This document shows positions 1-7,080 of a DNA stretch of 9,847 nt, one piece after another. A program made the position numbers and the translations under genes. Position 1 is the stretch's first letter. Each line of letters begins with the position of its first letter. The stretch lies in contig WJIN01000071.1 in assembly GCA_014730295.1 (NCBI GenBank), positions 1 through 9,847 on the forward strand, written 5' to 3'. Source of the stretch: Promethearchaeota archaeon. Lineage in GTDB: Archaea > Asgardarchaeota > Lokiarchaeia > Sigynarchaeales > SOKP01. The notes under the pieces were generated by a model, which saw nothing but the letters and a program-made list of their open reading frames with translations, made no database searches and had not been told where the DNA came from.

Positions 1-1
1 A

Positions 2-250
2 GCGATAAAGGAATTTCTTAAGGATATGGATTATTATGCGGTAAATCTTTTGTATCGTAAAGAAGACTTTATTCCCGTGATTCGATATCTTAATTCGCAT
101 TTTAGCATGGTATATACCCTTGATTTTACCGAAGAGTTTTTGGAAGATTGGATGGACACCTTTTTTGAGTTAAAGCTCGCCGACCTCAAAAATCCATTAT
201 TTTCGACCTTCGTCTTAATTTTAAGATTTTTAGATCCCTCAAACCTATAA
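2..250 (+). CDS. C-terminal fragment of unrecognised protein
   Basis: The reading frame is open from the left edge and ends at TAA 248-250, so this is the last 82 or so residues of a protein that begins before the window. A methionine at 26 could be an internal residue. The visible part is rich in aromatic and acidic residues (for example DYYAVNLLYRKEDF and TEEFLEDWMDTFFELK) and looks helical and soluble. I see no metal-binding motif, signal peptide or clear membrane span. No family was recognised. The stop codon sits directly against the TATA-like sequence of the next gene, so the two genes are tightly packed but probably separately transcribed. An alternative is a small 74-residue protein starting at 26, but the open frame upstream makes a truncated longer gene more likely. 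Confidence 0.5.
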   Translation, partial: AIKEFLKDMDYYAVNLLYRKEDFIPVIRYLNSHFSMVYTLDFTEEFLEDWMDTFFELKLADLKNPLFSTFVLILRFLDPSNL

Positions 251-266
251 AAGTTTATAATTTTTC
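251..266 (+). promoter_or_regulatory. TATA-like box for the EamA transporter gene
   Basis: The AT-rich element TTTATAAT at 255-262 is centred about 27 bases before GTG 286, the distance expected for a leaderless archaeal transcript starting at that codon. A second TATA-like string, CTATAAAA at 245-252, overlaps the preceding stop codon and would fit the upstream TTG 268 less well. No Shine-Dalgarno sequence precedes either start. Confidence 0.45.
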
Positions 267-285
267 ATTGGTTTTACAAATTATC

Positions 286-1221
286 GTGGAAAACGAGAAC
301 TTGAAAAAGGGGATATTATTTGGTATTTTTGCGAATTGTTTTATCGGTCTCCAACCCATTGTAGCAAATGCACGACCTGAATTTATTGATCCTTTTATTT
401 ATGCCGCATTAACCGTTTTGTTTGAATCAATCGTTCTTTCACCCGTAATGATTCTAAAGCGAAGGAAAATTAGAAAACAATATAAAATAGGTCTTATTTC
501 TCAAGAAGATTTTCACTCGCTCTTATATGGATTTAAAGATAACAAATTATTGCTATTATTTATCGGGGCAGTATTTGGTGGTGGTCAAATACTCTTCTTT
601 ATAGGCTATGGTCTCGCAGGATCAATTAATGGAGCGTTAGCCCAGAAATCTACAATCTTCTTTTCCTTACTCTTTGGTTTTTTGCTCTTAAAAGAAACCA
701 TTACCAAATTACAGATTGTTTTTTCCGCCGCTCTATTTTTTGGTCTTATTTTAGCAGTCACCGAAGGATCATTCAATTTATTGGAGATTAATCTAGGTGT
801 CCTAATACTAATTCTGTTAACTTGTCTCTGGATGCTTGCTCACACACTCACGAAACCAATTTTTCAGAGAAAACAAGCAGTTCCTTCCCAAATGGTTGTA
901 ATACGAAATGCAATCGGGGCGGTTATTCTTTTCGTGATTTTTTTTCTTTTCTTTCCCATTAGAATGATTGAAATGCTTTCTAACCCAGTGATTATTCTAT
1001 GGGGCTTCCTCATGGGTGCTACTTACGGGATTGGACTGTTTTTCTGGTATCAAACGTTATCTCATTTGGATGTTTCAAAAGCCAGTATATTAGTATCTCC
1101 TACTCCAATCGTGACAGCAATATTTGCGACAATTTTTCTTAATGAAATATTTACCATCGCCGATTTATTAGGTACTCTGATAGTTATTATTTCTATAGTA
1201 GTTATAATGTGGGAAAAATGA
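286..1221 (+). CDS. EamA/DMT superfamily membrane transporter
   Basis: Predicted integral membrane permease of the drug/metabolite transporter superfamily, usually a proton-coupled exporter or importer of small metabolites. The substrate cannot be inferred. The 311-residue product is almost entirely hydrophobic, with about ten membrane segments in two EamA halves. Each half ends with the family hallmark of a helix, a conserved Glu and a glycine-bearing helix: around residues 118-159 (LLLKET) and 266-309 (FLNEIF). The length is normal for the family. An unusually long charged loop (about residues 57-87, beginning KRRKIRKQYK) separates the second and third helices of the first half. There is no ATG near the start. 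GTG 286 is preferred because a TATA-like box lies about 27 bases ahead; TTG 268 would add six residues and TTG 301 would remove five. The gene is monocistronic, followed by a 204-base gap. Confidence 0.88.
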   Translation: MENENLKKGILFGIFANCFIGLQPIVANARPEFIDPFIYAALTVLFESIVLSPVMILKRRKIRKQYKIGLISQEDFHSLLYGFKDNKLLLLFIGAVFGGGQILFFIGYGLAGSINGALAQKSTIFFSLLFGFLLLKETITKLQIVFSAALFFGLILAVTEGSFNLLEINLGVLILILLTCLWMLAHTLTKPIFQRKQAVPSQMVVIRNAIGAVILFVIFFLFFPIRMIEMLSNPVIILWGFLMGATYGIGLFFWYQTLSHLDVSKASILVSPTPIVTAIFATIFLNEIFTIADLLGTLIVIISIVVIMWEK

Positions 1222-1425
1222 TAGGAGAAATGTTAAGTATATTGTACATTCCTAGTTATAAATCTAAAAATTTATTATAAAATTTTGAAATGAAATTTAT
1301 TTCTAAATTTAAACTTGATATACTATTCAATGCAAATATTTTAATATGCATAATCATTAGATATTACATGTTAATTAGATTATACAATTAGAAATTAAAA
1401 CAGAAAAACATTTTAAACATTAATT
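1222..1425. other. AT-rich intergenic region before the ABC operon
   Basis: This 204-base gap holds no convincing ORF or RNA gene. It is extremely A+T rich, with scattered AAATTT words between about 1279 and 1312 and an imperfect palindrome at 1331-1350 (TGCA ends, poorly paired centre). The right-hand end must contain the promoter of the ABC operon. Candidates are ATTATACAA near 1379-1387, which would give a short leader, and AAATTAAAAC at 1392-1401, which would give an almost leaderless transcript at ATG 1426. There is no Shine-Dalgarno sequence ahead of 1426. Confidence 0.4.
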
Positions 1426-2229
1426 ATGTCGGATAACGCAATCGTTAAGGTACGAAACTTAAAAAAATATTTCGAAAATGTAAAAGCGGTTGATGGAATA
1501 TCTTTCAATGTAAATAAGGGCGAGGTATTTGGGCTCTTAGGTCCTAATGGTGCGGGAAAAACAACAACCATTAAATTACTTCTCGGCTTACTTGAACCTA
1601 ATGAGGGAGAAATGGAAATATTCGGTTTAAATCCTGAACGCAATGATGTCCAGATAAAGGCGAATACGGGATATGTTAGCGAAGAGCCGCTTATATTTAA
1701 GTCCCTAACTCCAAAAGATATCTTCAATTTTATTGCTTCTATACGTGAGCTTGATGAAGCAGAAGTTCAAGAACGAGCTAAAGAATATTTAGAAAGTCTT
1801 GATGCTCTTGAATTTTATGAGCAAATGGTTGCGACGTTGTCTCACGGAAATAAACAGAAGATGCAAATCATCTCTGCCATTCTTCATGATCCAAAATTGT
1901 TGATTCTCGATGAACCCTTAGCAGGATTAGATGCCAAATCAGTAAAAGTTATGAAAGAGATTTTAGAACTTCATACTGAAGGAGGAGGCGCTGTACTTTT
2001 TTCTACTCATATTATGGAAATCGCACAAGATTTATGCGATAGAATCGCTATTATCAATAAAGGTAAATTAGTTGGAATTGGAACAATTGAAGAGCTACAA
2101 GAACAAGCTAATAAATTAGGAGCTAGCTTGGAGGATGTATTTTTACGTTTGACCGAGCAAGATACTTCCGTTAATGAGATTGTAGGGAAGTTGAGAGATA
2201 CCTTTAAGAAGAAAAAGGAGTTGATGTAA
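1426..2229 (+). CDS. ABC-2 type exporter ATP-binding protein
   Basis: Cytoplasmic ATPase that powers the membrane protein encoded just downstream, of the DrrA/CcmA/NatA-like class of ABC-2 exporters. All nucleotide-binding motifs are present. Walker A is GPNGAGKTT at residues 39-47, the Q-loop region is YVSEEP with Glu where many ABC proteins have Gln (common in this class), and the signature LSHGNKQ is at 138-144. Walker B is LLILDEP with D162 and catalytic E163, the D-loop is AGLD at 166-169, and the H-loop is STH with H195. The 267-residue length and the short C-terminal tail ending in a lysine-rich stretch are typical. ATG 1426 has no Shine-Dalgarno sequence, as in most genes here. The stop is 4 bases from the permease start, so the pair is an operon. 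The substrate is not determinable from the ATPase. Confidence 0.95.
   Translation: MSDNAIVKVRNLKKYFENVKAVDGISFNVNKGEVFGLLGPNGAGKTTTIKLLLGLLEPNEGEMEIFGLNPERNDVQIKANTGYVSEEPLIFKSLTPKDIFNFIASIRELDEAEVQERAKEYLESLDALEFYEQMVATLSHGNKQKMQIISAILHDPKLLILDEPLAGLDAKSVKVMKEILELHTEGGGAVLFSTHIMEIAQDLCDRIAIINKGKLVGIGTIEELQEQANKLGASLEDVFLRLTEQDTSVNEIVGKLRDTFKKKKELM
2214..2220 (+). promoter_or_regulatory. Possible Shine-Dalgarno sequence for the permease
   Basis: AAAGGAG at 2214-2220 lies inside the end of the ATPase gene, the only purine-rich GGAG ahead of the TTG 2234 start. The 13-base spacing is longer than usual. A second candidate, AGAGAGG at 2282-2288, is ideally spaced before GTG 2294. Ribosome-binding sequences for a distal gene but not for first genes fit archaeal operon logic. 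Confidence 0.35.
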
Positions 2230-2233
2230 AACT

Positions 2234-4831
2234 TTGGAGAGCGAACTTCTTGATTTATACCATAAAGCAAAATATGTAAATAGAGAGGTTTTCGTGGAAG
2301 CTCAATTACAATCTGCGGGGTCAAATCAAGCTAGATTACTTGAACGCATGGAAAAGAGTAAAAATTTCATGCGCAATAATGTTATTGCGACTAAAGTAGT
2401 ATATGCATTTGTCCTGTGTTTTATGCCTATCCTTCTGCTCATTGGTTATTTTGAAGTTATTCAATCACTCGGAAGTGCACCTATCGAAGCTATCATATTT
2501 ACAGAAAGCATTATATTTTCGATCTTCTTCGGATTAAACTTTTCATACCTCATATTATTTGGAATGCTCAATACCAGCAGCTTCATGTCTGGAGAATCAT
2601 TTGATTGGCTCCATACTCTTCCTATTTCCGAAAAAAAGGTAAAAAAACTTGGGTTTATGACACTATTTCGTAGCTTGGATCTTCCCTTGATTGCGATGAT
2701 TGTGGCATTTCCAGTGGTGATTTTTATCGGCACTCAAGATATTCTGCTCACTGTGATAACCGCGATAATTTCAGTACCGAATGTTTTATTGAGTTTTTGT
2801 ATTTTAATATTCATAGGGGAAAAATTAAGCAGAATTCTTTATGGTAAACAAAAAGCTACTAAAAAGGCCTCAATCCTTCGAATGGCAACGATGGTAGGAT
2901 ATATATTGATGGCTATGAGCCTAGGGTTTATTATACAATTAGCATTTCAAGCAGTTGGGATTCTTTTTGATCTGCTTATCACCTATAAATATACTTCAAT
3001 TTTAGGGTTTGTGTTTAGCCTTATTCCCTATCCATTCGGGCCGAGCTTTTTTATCTCTAACTTTCTGGCACCCACCCAAATTCCACCACTCTTGTGGGTT
3101 ACCAGTTCCATTGGATTTATTCTGTTTCTAATATTAACTTGGTTGGTTTATCAAAAAGCCGTGAATTCACTCGATTTAGTCACCGCTTCCGAGAAAATGA
3201 GGGAAAAAGTAGAAGAGACATCCGTCAAGGAGAAGGAGATCGTAGAAGTAGAAATAACTACGAAACGTCCCATAATAGCTTATATGAGGAAGGATCTAAC
3301 AACAGCGACGAGGGATTTTCAAACATTTATGTTTATGATATTTCCGATAATACTTCCATTAATTATGGTTTTTTCAGCTTCAGCTGGAATCGAATTTGGC
3401 AATCCTGAAACTCTAGATATATTAATAATTTGGCTGTTTGTGCTTATGACATGTACATATATACCCGCAATGCTGGTATCGGGGCTTTTAAATATGGAAG
3501 AGACAGGTTCTGCTATATTATCCTCCTTACCGATTCTTCCCAGAGATCAGGCAAAAGCGAAACTACTTTTGATGCTTTCAATTCAAACATTCTCCTTTCT
3601 AATTACCCCGTTAATATTCTCACTCATCTTTGGGGTTTGGATTGTTTTTGTGTTGATAGTTTCGTCAATTCCGCTTGCTTGGACATTTATGATACTATTC
3701 TTTGAATTAAAAATCCGATTCTTTGGTCAAATGAAGTATAAGTACGTAATAGAGGAGATCAACCGGAATTACAAGATTTTAAAATGGGTGATTATGCTTG
3801 CGATTGAACTCGGATTGTTTGTATTGTTATTGATCACTGTGTTTAATATCGCTTTTATCACGCTTAACATACCTTTAGTTTCGATTATCCTTTTGGGGGT
3901 AGGAACCACTGGAACACTCATTCTTTGGTACGCATTTAATCGGATGTTTCCTAAGCCGGAAGAGATGAAAAGATACAAGACAGGAGGAGCTTTGAGACAC
4001 ACACCCGCCGTGGGAGCTATTGTTTTAGCTATAACCTACATTGGATTCCAATTTATTCCAGGATTCTTAGAACTTCTACTGATACCGATTCTTCCTTATC
4101 TCTCTTTAATCGGGTTGTATTTCATAGACTTTTTATTTGTCTTTGGTACTCTCGCATTCTTATGGCTCTATGTAGTACCGTTTGGATTCAAACTCCCTAA
4201 TAAAGATCGGAATTTTGGCGAATATCTCCAAGATATTGGTCTTGGAAAAAATCAACCGATTCTTAAAAATATCGCAATAGGATTAGCTTCTTTTGGAATA
4301 TTTGCAATCGTGGTATGGCTTGGAGGAATCTTGTTAGGAACATATATATTCGATCCCAATATATTGTTTGGAACACCCACTATAACGAATTTGGGATGGT
4401 TTTTGTTTGTTATAATGTTAATTCCGGGAATTTGGGAAGAATTTTCTTTCAGAGGGGTCATCATACCCAATTTAAAGAGAAAATACTCCCAAACTCAGAT
4501 AATTCTTATAAGTGGATTAGTTTTTGGTTTCACACATGCCATTAATTTCCTAAATATTCTTGTCGGAGGAAATCCGGTCTTTGTGCTATATCAAATTATC
4601 TACGCATCCCTATTGGGATTTGGATTCGGTTATATGTTCTTGCGAACGAAAAGTTTGATTCCATGTATCATACTTCATTACCTCGTGGACTCGGTGGGAC
4701 AATTGTTCTTAAATACTTTATTTACTGATTGGATTTCGATATCTATTTATCTGATTGGATTTTTGGGAATTATTCCCGCAATATTGATTATCCTTTTTGT
4801 AAAGCTTGTAACTAAAGAAAATGGCCGCTAA
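2234..4831 (+). CDS. ABC-2 permease fused to CPBP intramembrane protease
   Basis: Large 865-residue polytopic membrane protein forming the channel for the upstream ATPase. Residues about 50-310 carry a first set of hydrophobic helices. A charged cytosolic linker follows (about 315-350, rich in Glu and Lys), then a second helix set (about 355-580). This suggests two ABC-2 halves in one chain. Residues about 600-865 form a CPBP (CAAX protease/bacteriocin-processing, Abi) domain with the full active-site set: EEFSFRG with E735, E736 and R740; FTH with H768; and LHYLVD with H815 and D819. In this family these residues mediate intramembrane cleavage. ABC-CPBP fusions occur elsewhere, especially in NatB-like exporters, but the substrate is unknown. 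TTG 2234 is the first usable start, 13 bases after GGAG 2217-2220. GTG 2294, 5 bases after GAGG 2285-2288, is an alternative that removes 20 residues. Confidence 0.9.
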   Translation: MESELLDLYHKAKYVNREVFVEAQLQSAGSNQARLLERMEKSKNFMRNNVIATKVVYAFVLCFMPILLLIGYFEVIQSLGSAPIEAIIFTESIIFSIFFGLNFSYLILFGMLNTSSFMSGESFDWLHTLPISEKKVKKLGFMTLFRSLDLPLIAMIVAFPVVIFIGTQDILLTVITAIISVPNVLLSFCILIFIGEKLSRILYGKQKATKKASILRMATMVGYILMAMSLGFIIQLAFQAVGILFDLLITYKYTSILGFVFSLIPYPFGPSFFISNFLAPTQIPPLLWVTSSIGFILFLILTWLVYQKAVNSLDLVTASEKMREKVEETSVKEKEIVEVEITTKRPIIAYMRKDLTTATRDFQTFMFMIFPIILPLIMVFSASAGIEFGNPETLDILIIWLFVLMTCTYIPAMLVSGLLNMEETGSAILSSLPILPRDQAKAKLLLMLSIQTFSFLITPLIFSLIFGVWIVFVLIVSSIPLAWTFMILFFELKIRFFGQMKYKYVIEEINRNYKILKWVIMLAIELGLFVLLLITVFNIAFITLNIPLVSIILLGVGTTGTLILWYAFNRMFPKPEEMKRYKTGGALRHTPAVGAIVLAITYIGFQFIPGFLELLLIPILPYLSLIGLYFIDFLFVFGTLAFLWLYVVPFGFKLPNKDRNFGEYLQDIGLGKNQPILKNIAIGLASFGIFAIVVWLGGILLGTYIFDPNILFGTPTITNLGWFLFVIMLIPGIWEEFSFRGVIIPNLKRKYSQTQIILISGLVFGFTHAINFLNILVGGNPVFVLYQIIYASLLGFGFGYMFLRTKSLIPCIILHYLVDSVGQLFLNTLFTDWISISIYLIGFLGIIPAILIILFVKLVTKENGR

Positions 4832-4855
4832 GGCTTTTATTTCAAAAAAATTACC

Positions 4856-4880
4856 TTTTTATTATTTCTTTATTTATTTT
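4856..4880 (+). terminator. T-rich archaeal-type terminator of the ABC operon
   Basis: Several T-runs in succession (TTTTT, TTTC, TTTATTTATTTT) begin 25 bases after the permease stop codon, with no GC-rich hairpin. This is the form of factor-assisted, oligo-T archaeal termination. It separates the ABC operon from the ferredoxin gene, which has its own TATA-like box downstream. Confidence 0.5.
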
Positions 4881-4906
4881 GAATAATGATTCTTATTTCC
4901 ATAATT

Positions 4907-4920
4907 AAAATATAATATAT
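4907..4920 (+). promoter_or_regulatory. TATA box of the polyferredoxin gene
   Basis: AAAATATAATATAT is centred about 27 bases before ATG 4940, matching a leaderless archaeal transcript. No Shine-Dalgarno sequence lies between it and the ATG. It is the clearest core promoter in the window. Confidence 0.55.
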
Positions 4921-4939
4921 TCGATTTAGTCGTTGATAG

Positions 4940-5356
4940 ATGTCCGAAAAATTATTTCCTATAAGTATAAATCCCGATCTCTGCAAAAGATGCCAAAAAT
5001 GCTCCTATTCCTGTCCAACCAAAGCTATTTTTTGGAAAGACTCAATGAGATATGTAAATTATACAAAATGTAAGGGATGCTTGAAATGCATGGAGGTTTG
5101 TGAGCATGGTGCCGTCGAAGTTATCTCTCTTGAAGAGGGAAAGCTTAAAGGGTTTAAAATTGATGGAGAGCGATGCAATTTATGTCTCAGTTGTACAGAG
5201 GAAAATTTTTGTTTTCAAGACAGATTTTCTTTTAATGAGGAAATAAAACAAATTGTTTTTGATGGGAGTGATTTGAATAAATGCTCGGCGTGTTTGAAAT
5301 GTTTTAAATCATGTCCTAACAACGCGATAATCCCTATCATTGAAGAAAAAACATAA
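4940..5356 (+). CDS. Polyferredoxin with four [4Fe-4S] motifs
   Basis: Small soluble 138-residue electron carrier. It has exactly 16 cysteines in four motifs: C15-x2-C-x2-C-x3-C25-P, C44-x2-C-x2-C-x3-C54, C79-x2-C-x2-C-x5-C91 and C115-x2-C-x2-C-x3-C125-P. These make two back-to-back 2[4Fe-4S] ferredoxin modules, in each of which the last cysteine of one motif completes the cluster of the other. The third motif is atypical: it has five residues before its last cysteine and no following proline, which may tune the potential of one cluster. There is no signal peptide or membrane span, so it is likely cytosolic. The partner is unknown; subunits or electron donors of hydrogenases, oxidoreductases and tungsten/molybdenum enzymes are typical for the family, and the molbindin next door is mildly suggestive. 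It has its own TATA box. ATG 4940 follows no Shine-Dalgarno sequence. Confidence 0.88.
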   Translation: MSEKLFPISINPDLCKRCQKCSYSCPTKAIFWKDSMRYVNYTKCKGCLKCMEVCEHGAVEVISLEEGKLKGFKIDGERCNLCLSCTEENFCFQDRFSFNEEIKQIVFDGSDLNKCSACLKCFKSCPNNAIIPIIEEKT

Positions 5357-5365
5357 TATAAGCTA

Positions 5366-5371
5366 TTTTTT
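5366..5371 (+). terminator. Short oligo-T stretch after the polyferredoxin
   Basis: Six T residues lie 9 bases past the stop codon region of the ferredoxin gene and before the molbindin TATA-like box. This could be a weak archaeal terminator; read-through into the molbindin gene is possible. Confidence 0.3.
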
Positions 5372-5399
5372 AGTTCCATTAATATTCTGAAACAATAAT

Positions 5400-5409
5400 A
5401 GTTAAATAG
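5400..5409 (+). promoter_or_regulatory. TATA-like box of the molbindin gene
   Basis: AGTTAAATAG is centred about 26 bases before ATG 5431. The sequence between has no Shine-Dalgarno element, so a leaderless transcript is likely. A TTTAAAAC string touches the ATG and is too close to act as the TATA box for it. Confidence 0.4.
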
Positions 5410-5430
5410 TTCAAATAAATTGTTTAAAAC

Positions 5431-5646
5431 ATGGCGAAATTAAGTGCTAGAAATCAATTAGAGGGTACTATTAAGAAAGTTACTAAGGGAGCCGTGAATG
5501 CTGAAGTTATCATCGAGCTTCCCGGTGGTATCGAAATCACCTCCATCATTACAAATCAATCTGTAGATCGTTTAGGACTTAAGGAAGGCGGGAAAGCCTA
5601 TGCGGTAATTAAAGCCACCAATGTAATGATTGGAACTGATATGTAA
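5431..5646 (+). CDS. mop: Molbindin, single Mop/TOBE domain protein
   Basis: A 71-residue cytosolic protein consisting of one Mop-type TOBE domain. The family binds molybdate or tungstate at subunit interfaces of an oligomer and is thought to store or buffer the oxyanion. The sequence follows the molbindin pattern closely: opening LSARNQLEGTI, then KGAVNAEV, an isoleucine-rich strand with ITSIITNQSV, a RLGLKEG turn, and the closing strand AVIKATNVMIG. Length is normal for a one-domain molbindin; there is no ATPase or DNA-binding domain, so it is neither ModC nor ModE. It starts at ATG 5431, with a TATA-like element about 26 bases ahead. No molybdate transporter or molybdoenzyme gene lies in the window, but the preceding polyferredoxin fits an organism with Mo/W redox enzymes. 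It converges on the M28 peptidase with only 16 bases between stop codons. Confidence 0.92.
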   Translation: MAKLSARNQLEGTIKKVTKGAVNAEVIIELPGGIEITSIITNQSVDRLGLKEGGKAYAVIKATNVMIGTDM

Positions 5647-5658
5647 AATCAAAATTAA

Positions 5659-5682
5659 TTTCTTAATTATTTTCCTTTTTTT
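5659..5682 (+). terminator. T-rich terminator of the molbindin gene
   Basis: T-rich sequence ending in T7 at 5676-5682 starts about 12 bases past the molbindin stop and lies inside the last codons of the convergent peptidase gene. There the same bases encode a lysine- and asparagine-rich tail (QKKENN). It probably ends molbindin transcripts in an antisense position to the neighbour. Confidence 0.35.
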
Positions 5683-6946
5683 GAACTTTGAGGTATCCCA
5701 AGCAAATCTTCAAGACTTTTTCGAGTGAACCTTTTTGTATCATATCAAGAGTATCGGTTGGTTGATGATAGAATTTAAAGAATTTTTTTAGTTGCATTGC
5801 TGAAATTGTGCTTGCTTTGATTCCCGCTTTGGAGAAAGCCGTAGCATCCGTACCCCCACTTATTTGACCAATTAATTTCTCCATTCCTCCCGAACCAAAA
5901 GGTTCTGCTTTCACTTGAGCATTTTCCGCCGCCGCCACCAATTTTCGAACGACCTCTGCCGAATGTTCAGTCCGAGTCGTAGGTTCATATTCAACAAACT
6001 TAATAACATTTTCATTCATTATTCCGTCCATATTTATATTTTCTGCGTCCAGTTCTTTTAGTTCCTCCTCATGCTCTTCAACATATCTGTATGCTCCTCT
6101 TAATCCCGCTTCTTCACATCCAAATGAGATTAACCTGATTTCCGTATTATTGGGTATTAACTCCTTATGTTTTTGAAGATATCTGGCAATCCCAATGACG
6201 ATGGATACAGCACTTAAATTATCAACGGCTCCCGGTACTTTATTGGCACGCATTCCCGGCGAAACAAAGTTAAACAATGCAATCAAAGGAACAATCCCGA
6301 TGATAAAGGTCCAGAACGCTATATTGAAGAGAATCTGGAAGGTATCAAAGTTAAGTAGAGTGGAGAGGAAATAAAACAAAGAGCAGACTAGCCAAAACAC
6401 CATTATTCCTAATCCAAGAAAAATTATAATCCCATATCCTACTTTTAAGTATCGTAAAAGATTGAATTGAAGAGCAGAATCATGATGACCAGAGAAGATA
6501 AGAATTTTTTGTATTTCTCCTTCTCCACGTATGGTTCCCACGACATTTTGAGAGTGACGTTTTTTAAAAAGCGGGTCTATAAACTCCCTATAATTAAAGA
6601 ATTCGTTCCATATGATAACGAAAGCCACAGCATTCAGTATGAAGATGATTAAAGAAAACAACAGAGAAACAAAATAGCCATATTCCAGTGGTTGGAAAAA
6701 AAAGATCAGAAATGATATAAACACTAAAAACACATTTATTTTTATAAAACCCAAAAACGCGCGGGGATGACACGAAAACGGTTCGATTTTGGTCTCATCA
6801 CATACTTTGTCCAATTCGCTTTTGATAATGTTTGCGGCGTGTACCTCTTCTTCACTGCAAGGCATTCGAGGACCGCATTCATCAATAATTTTATCGATTA
6901 TTGTATATAAATACGCAGAATCATCCGAAGAAATATCTATTACCAT
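5663..6946 (-). CDS. Membrane-embedded M28 family metallopeptidase
   Basis: Predicted zinc amino- or carboxypeptidase of family M28 (two-zinc exopeptidases), 427 residues. The metal and catalytic set is complete: H154 and D156 in GHHDS, bridging D242 in GAVDNLSA, catalytic/ligand pair E278-E279 in CEEAG, D307 in NMDGI, and H394 in YHQPTDT. The N-terminal GPR-x-x-S-x-x-E pattern (residues 25-33) is the usual family opening. The oddity is membrane content. Two hydrophobic spans (about 67-84 and 91-113) precede the catalytic core, and two more (about 170-196 and 204-227) sit between the first histidine motif and D242, where soluble M28 enzymes have only about a dozen or so residues. The active site should therefore lie at the membrane face. 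There is no signal peptide, and the substrate is unknown. ATG 6946 has TATA-like sequence about 27 bases ahead on its strand and no Shine-Dalgarno. Confidence 0.9.
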   Translation of the reverse strand: MVIDISSDDSAYLYTIIDKIIDECGPRMPCSEEEVHAANIIKSELDKVCDETKIEPFSCHPRAFLGFIKINVFLVFISFLIFFFQPLEYGYFVSLLFSLIIFILNAVAFVIIWNEFFNYREFIDPLFKKRHSQNVVGTIRGEGEIQKILIFSGHHDSALQFNLLRYLKVGYGIIIFLGLGIMVFWLVCSLFYFLSTLLNFDTFQILFNIAFWTFIIGIVPLIALFNFVSPGMRANKVPGAVDNLSAVSIVIGIARYLQKHKELIPNNTEIRLISFGCEEAGLRGAYRYVEEHEEELKELDAENINMDGIMNENVIKFVEYEPTTRTEHSAEVVRKLVAAAENAQVKAEPFGSGGMEKLIGQISGGTDATAFSKAGIKASTISAMQLKKFFKFYHQPTDTLDMIQKGSLEKVLKICLGYLKVQKKENN

Positions 6947-6969
6947 AATAGGTTATTTGGTTTTATTTC

Positions 6970-6984
6970 ATTTAAATTTTATAA
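6970..6984 (-). promoter_or_regulatory. TATA-like region of the M28 peptidase gene
   Basis: Read on the minus strand, TTATAAAATTTAAAT covers two overlapping TATA-like words. The nearer one (6970-6976) is centred about 27 bases before ATG 6946 and suits a leaderless transcript; the farther one (6977-6984) would give a leader of about 8 bases. It lies in the 134-base divergent region shared with the rubredoxin-MBL gene. Confidence 0.45.
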
Positions 6985-7080
6985 GAGAAAGCTTTTGAAC
7001 AAATCATTGATTTATCAAATACTAAGAAAATGAATGGTAAGTGTGATTGAAAAATTACGATTTATATTGAAGAACAATAT

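Noticed and set aside
1331..1350. Imperfect palindrome with TGCA ends between the transporter and the ABC operon
   Set aside because: Only the four outer bases and a few inner ones pair, and in such AT-rich sequence this is expected by chance. No second copy was seen.
1413..2733. Minus-strand open frames opposite the ABC ATPase and permease
   Set aside because: They run antisense to genes with complete motifs, show no promoter or family likeness, and are explained by the codon bias of the plus-strand genes.
3094..3705. Two open frames of about 90-105 codons in a second frame of the permease gene
   Set aside because: They lie wholly inside the permease coding frame, whose membrane helices and domain motifs are continuous across this stretch, and their translations look like shadow sequence.
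5431..5646. Molbindin as the detached C-terminal domain of a broken ModC or ModE
   Set aside because: The protein begins with its own ATG and a TATA-like box, covers exactly one Mop domain, and no ATPase or DNA-binding remnants lie upstream.
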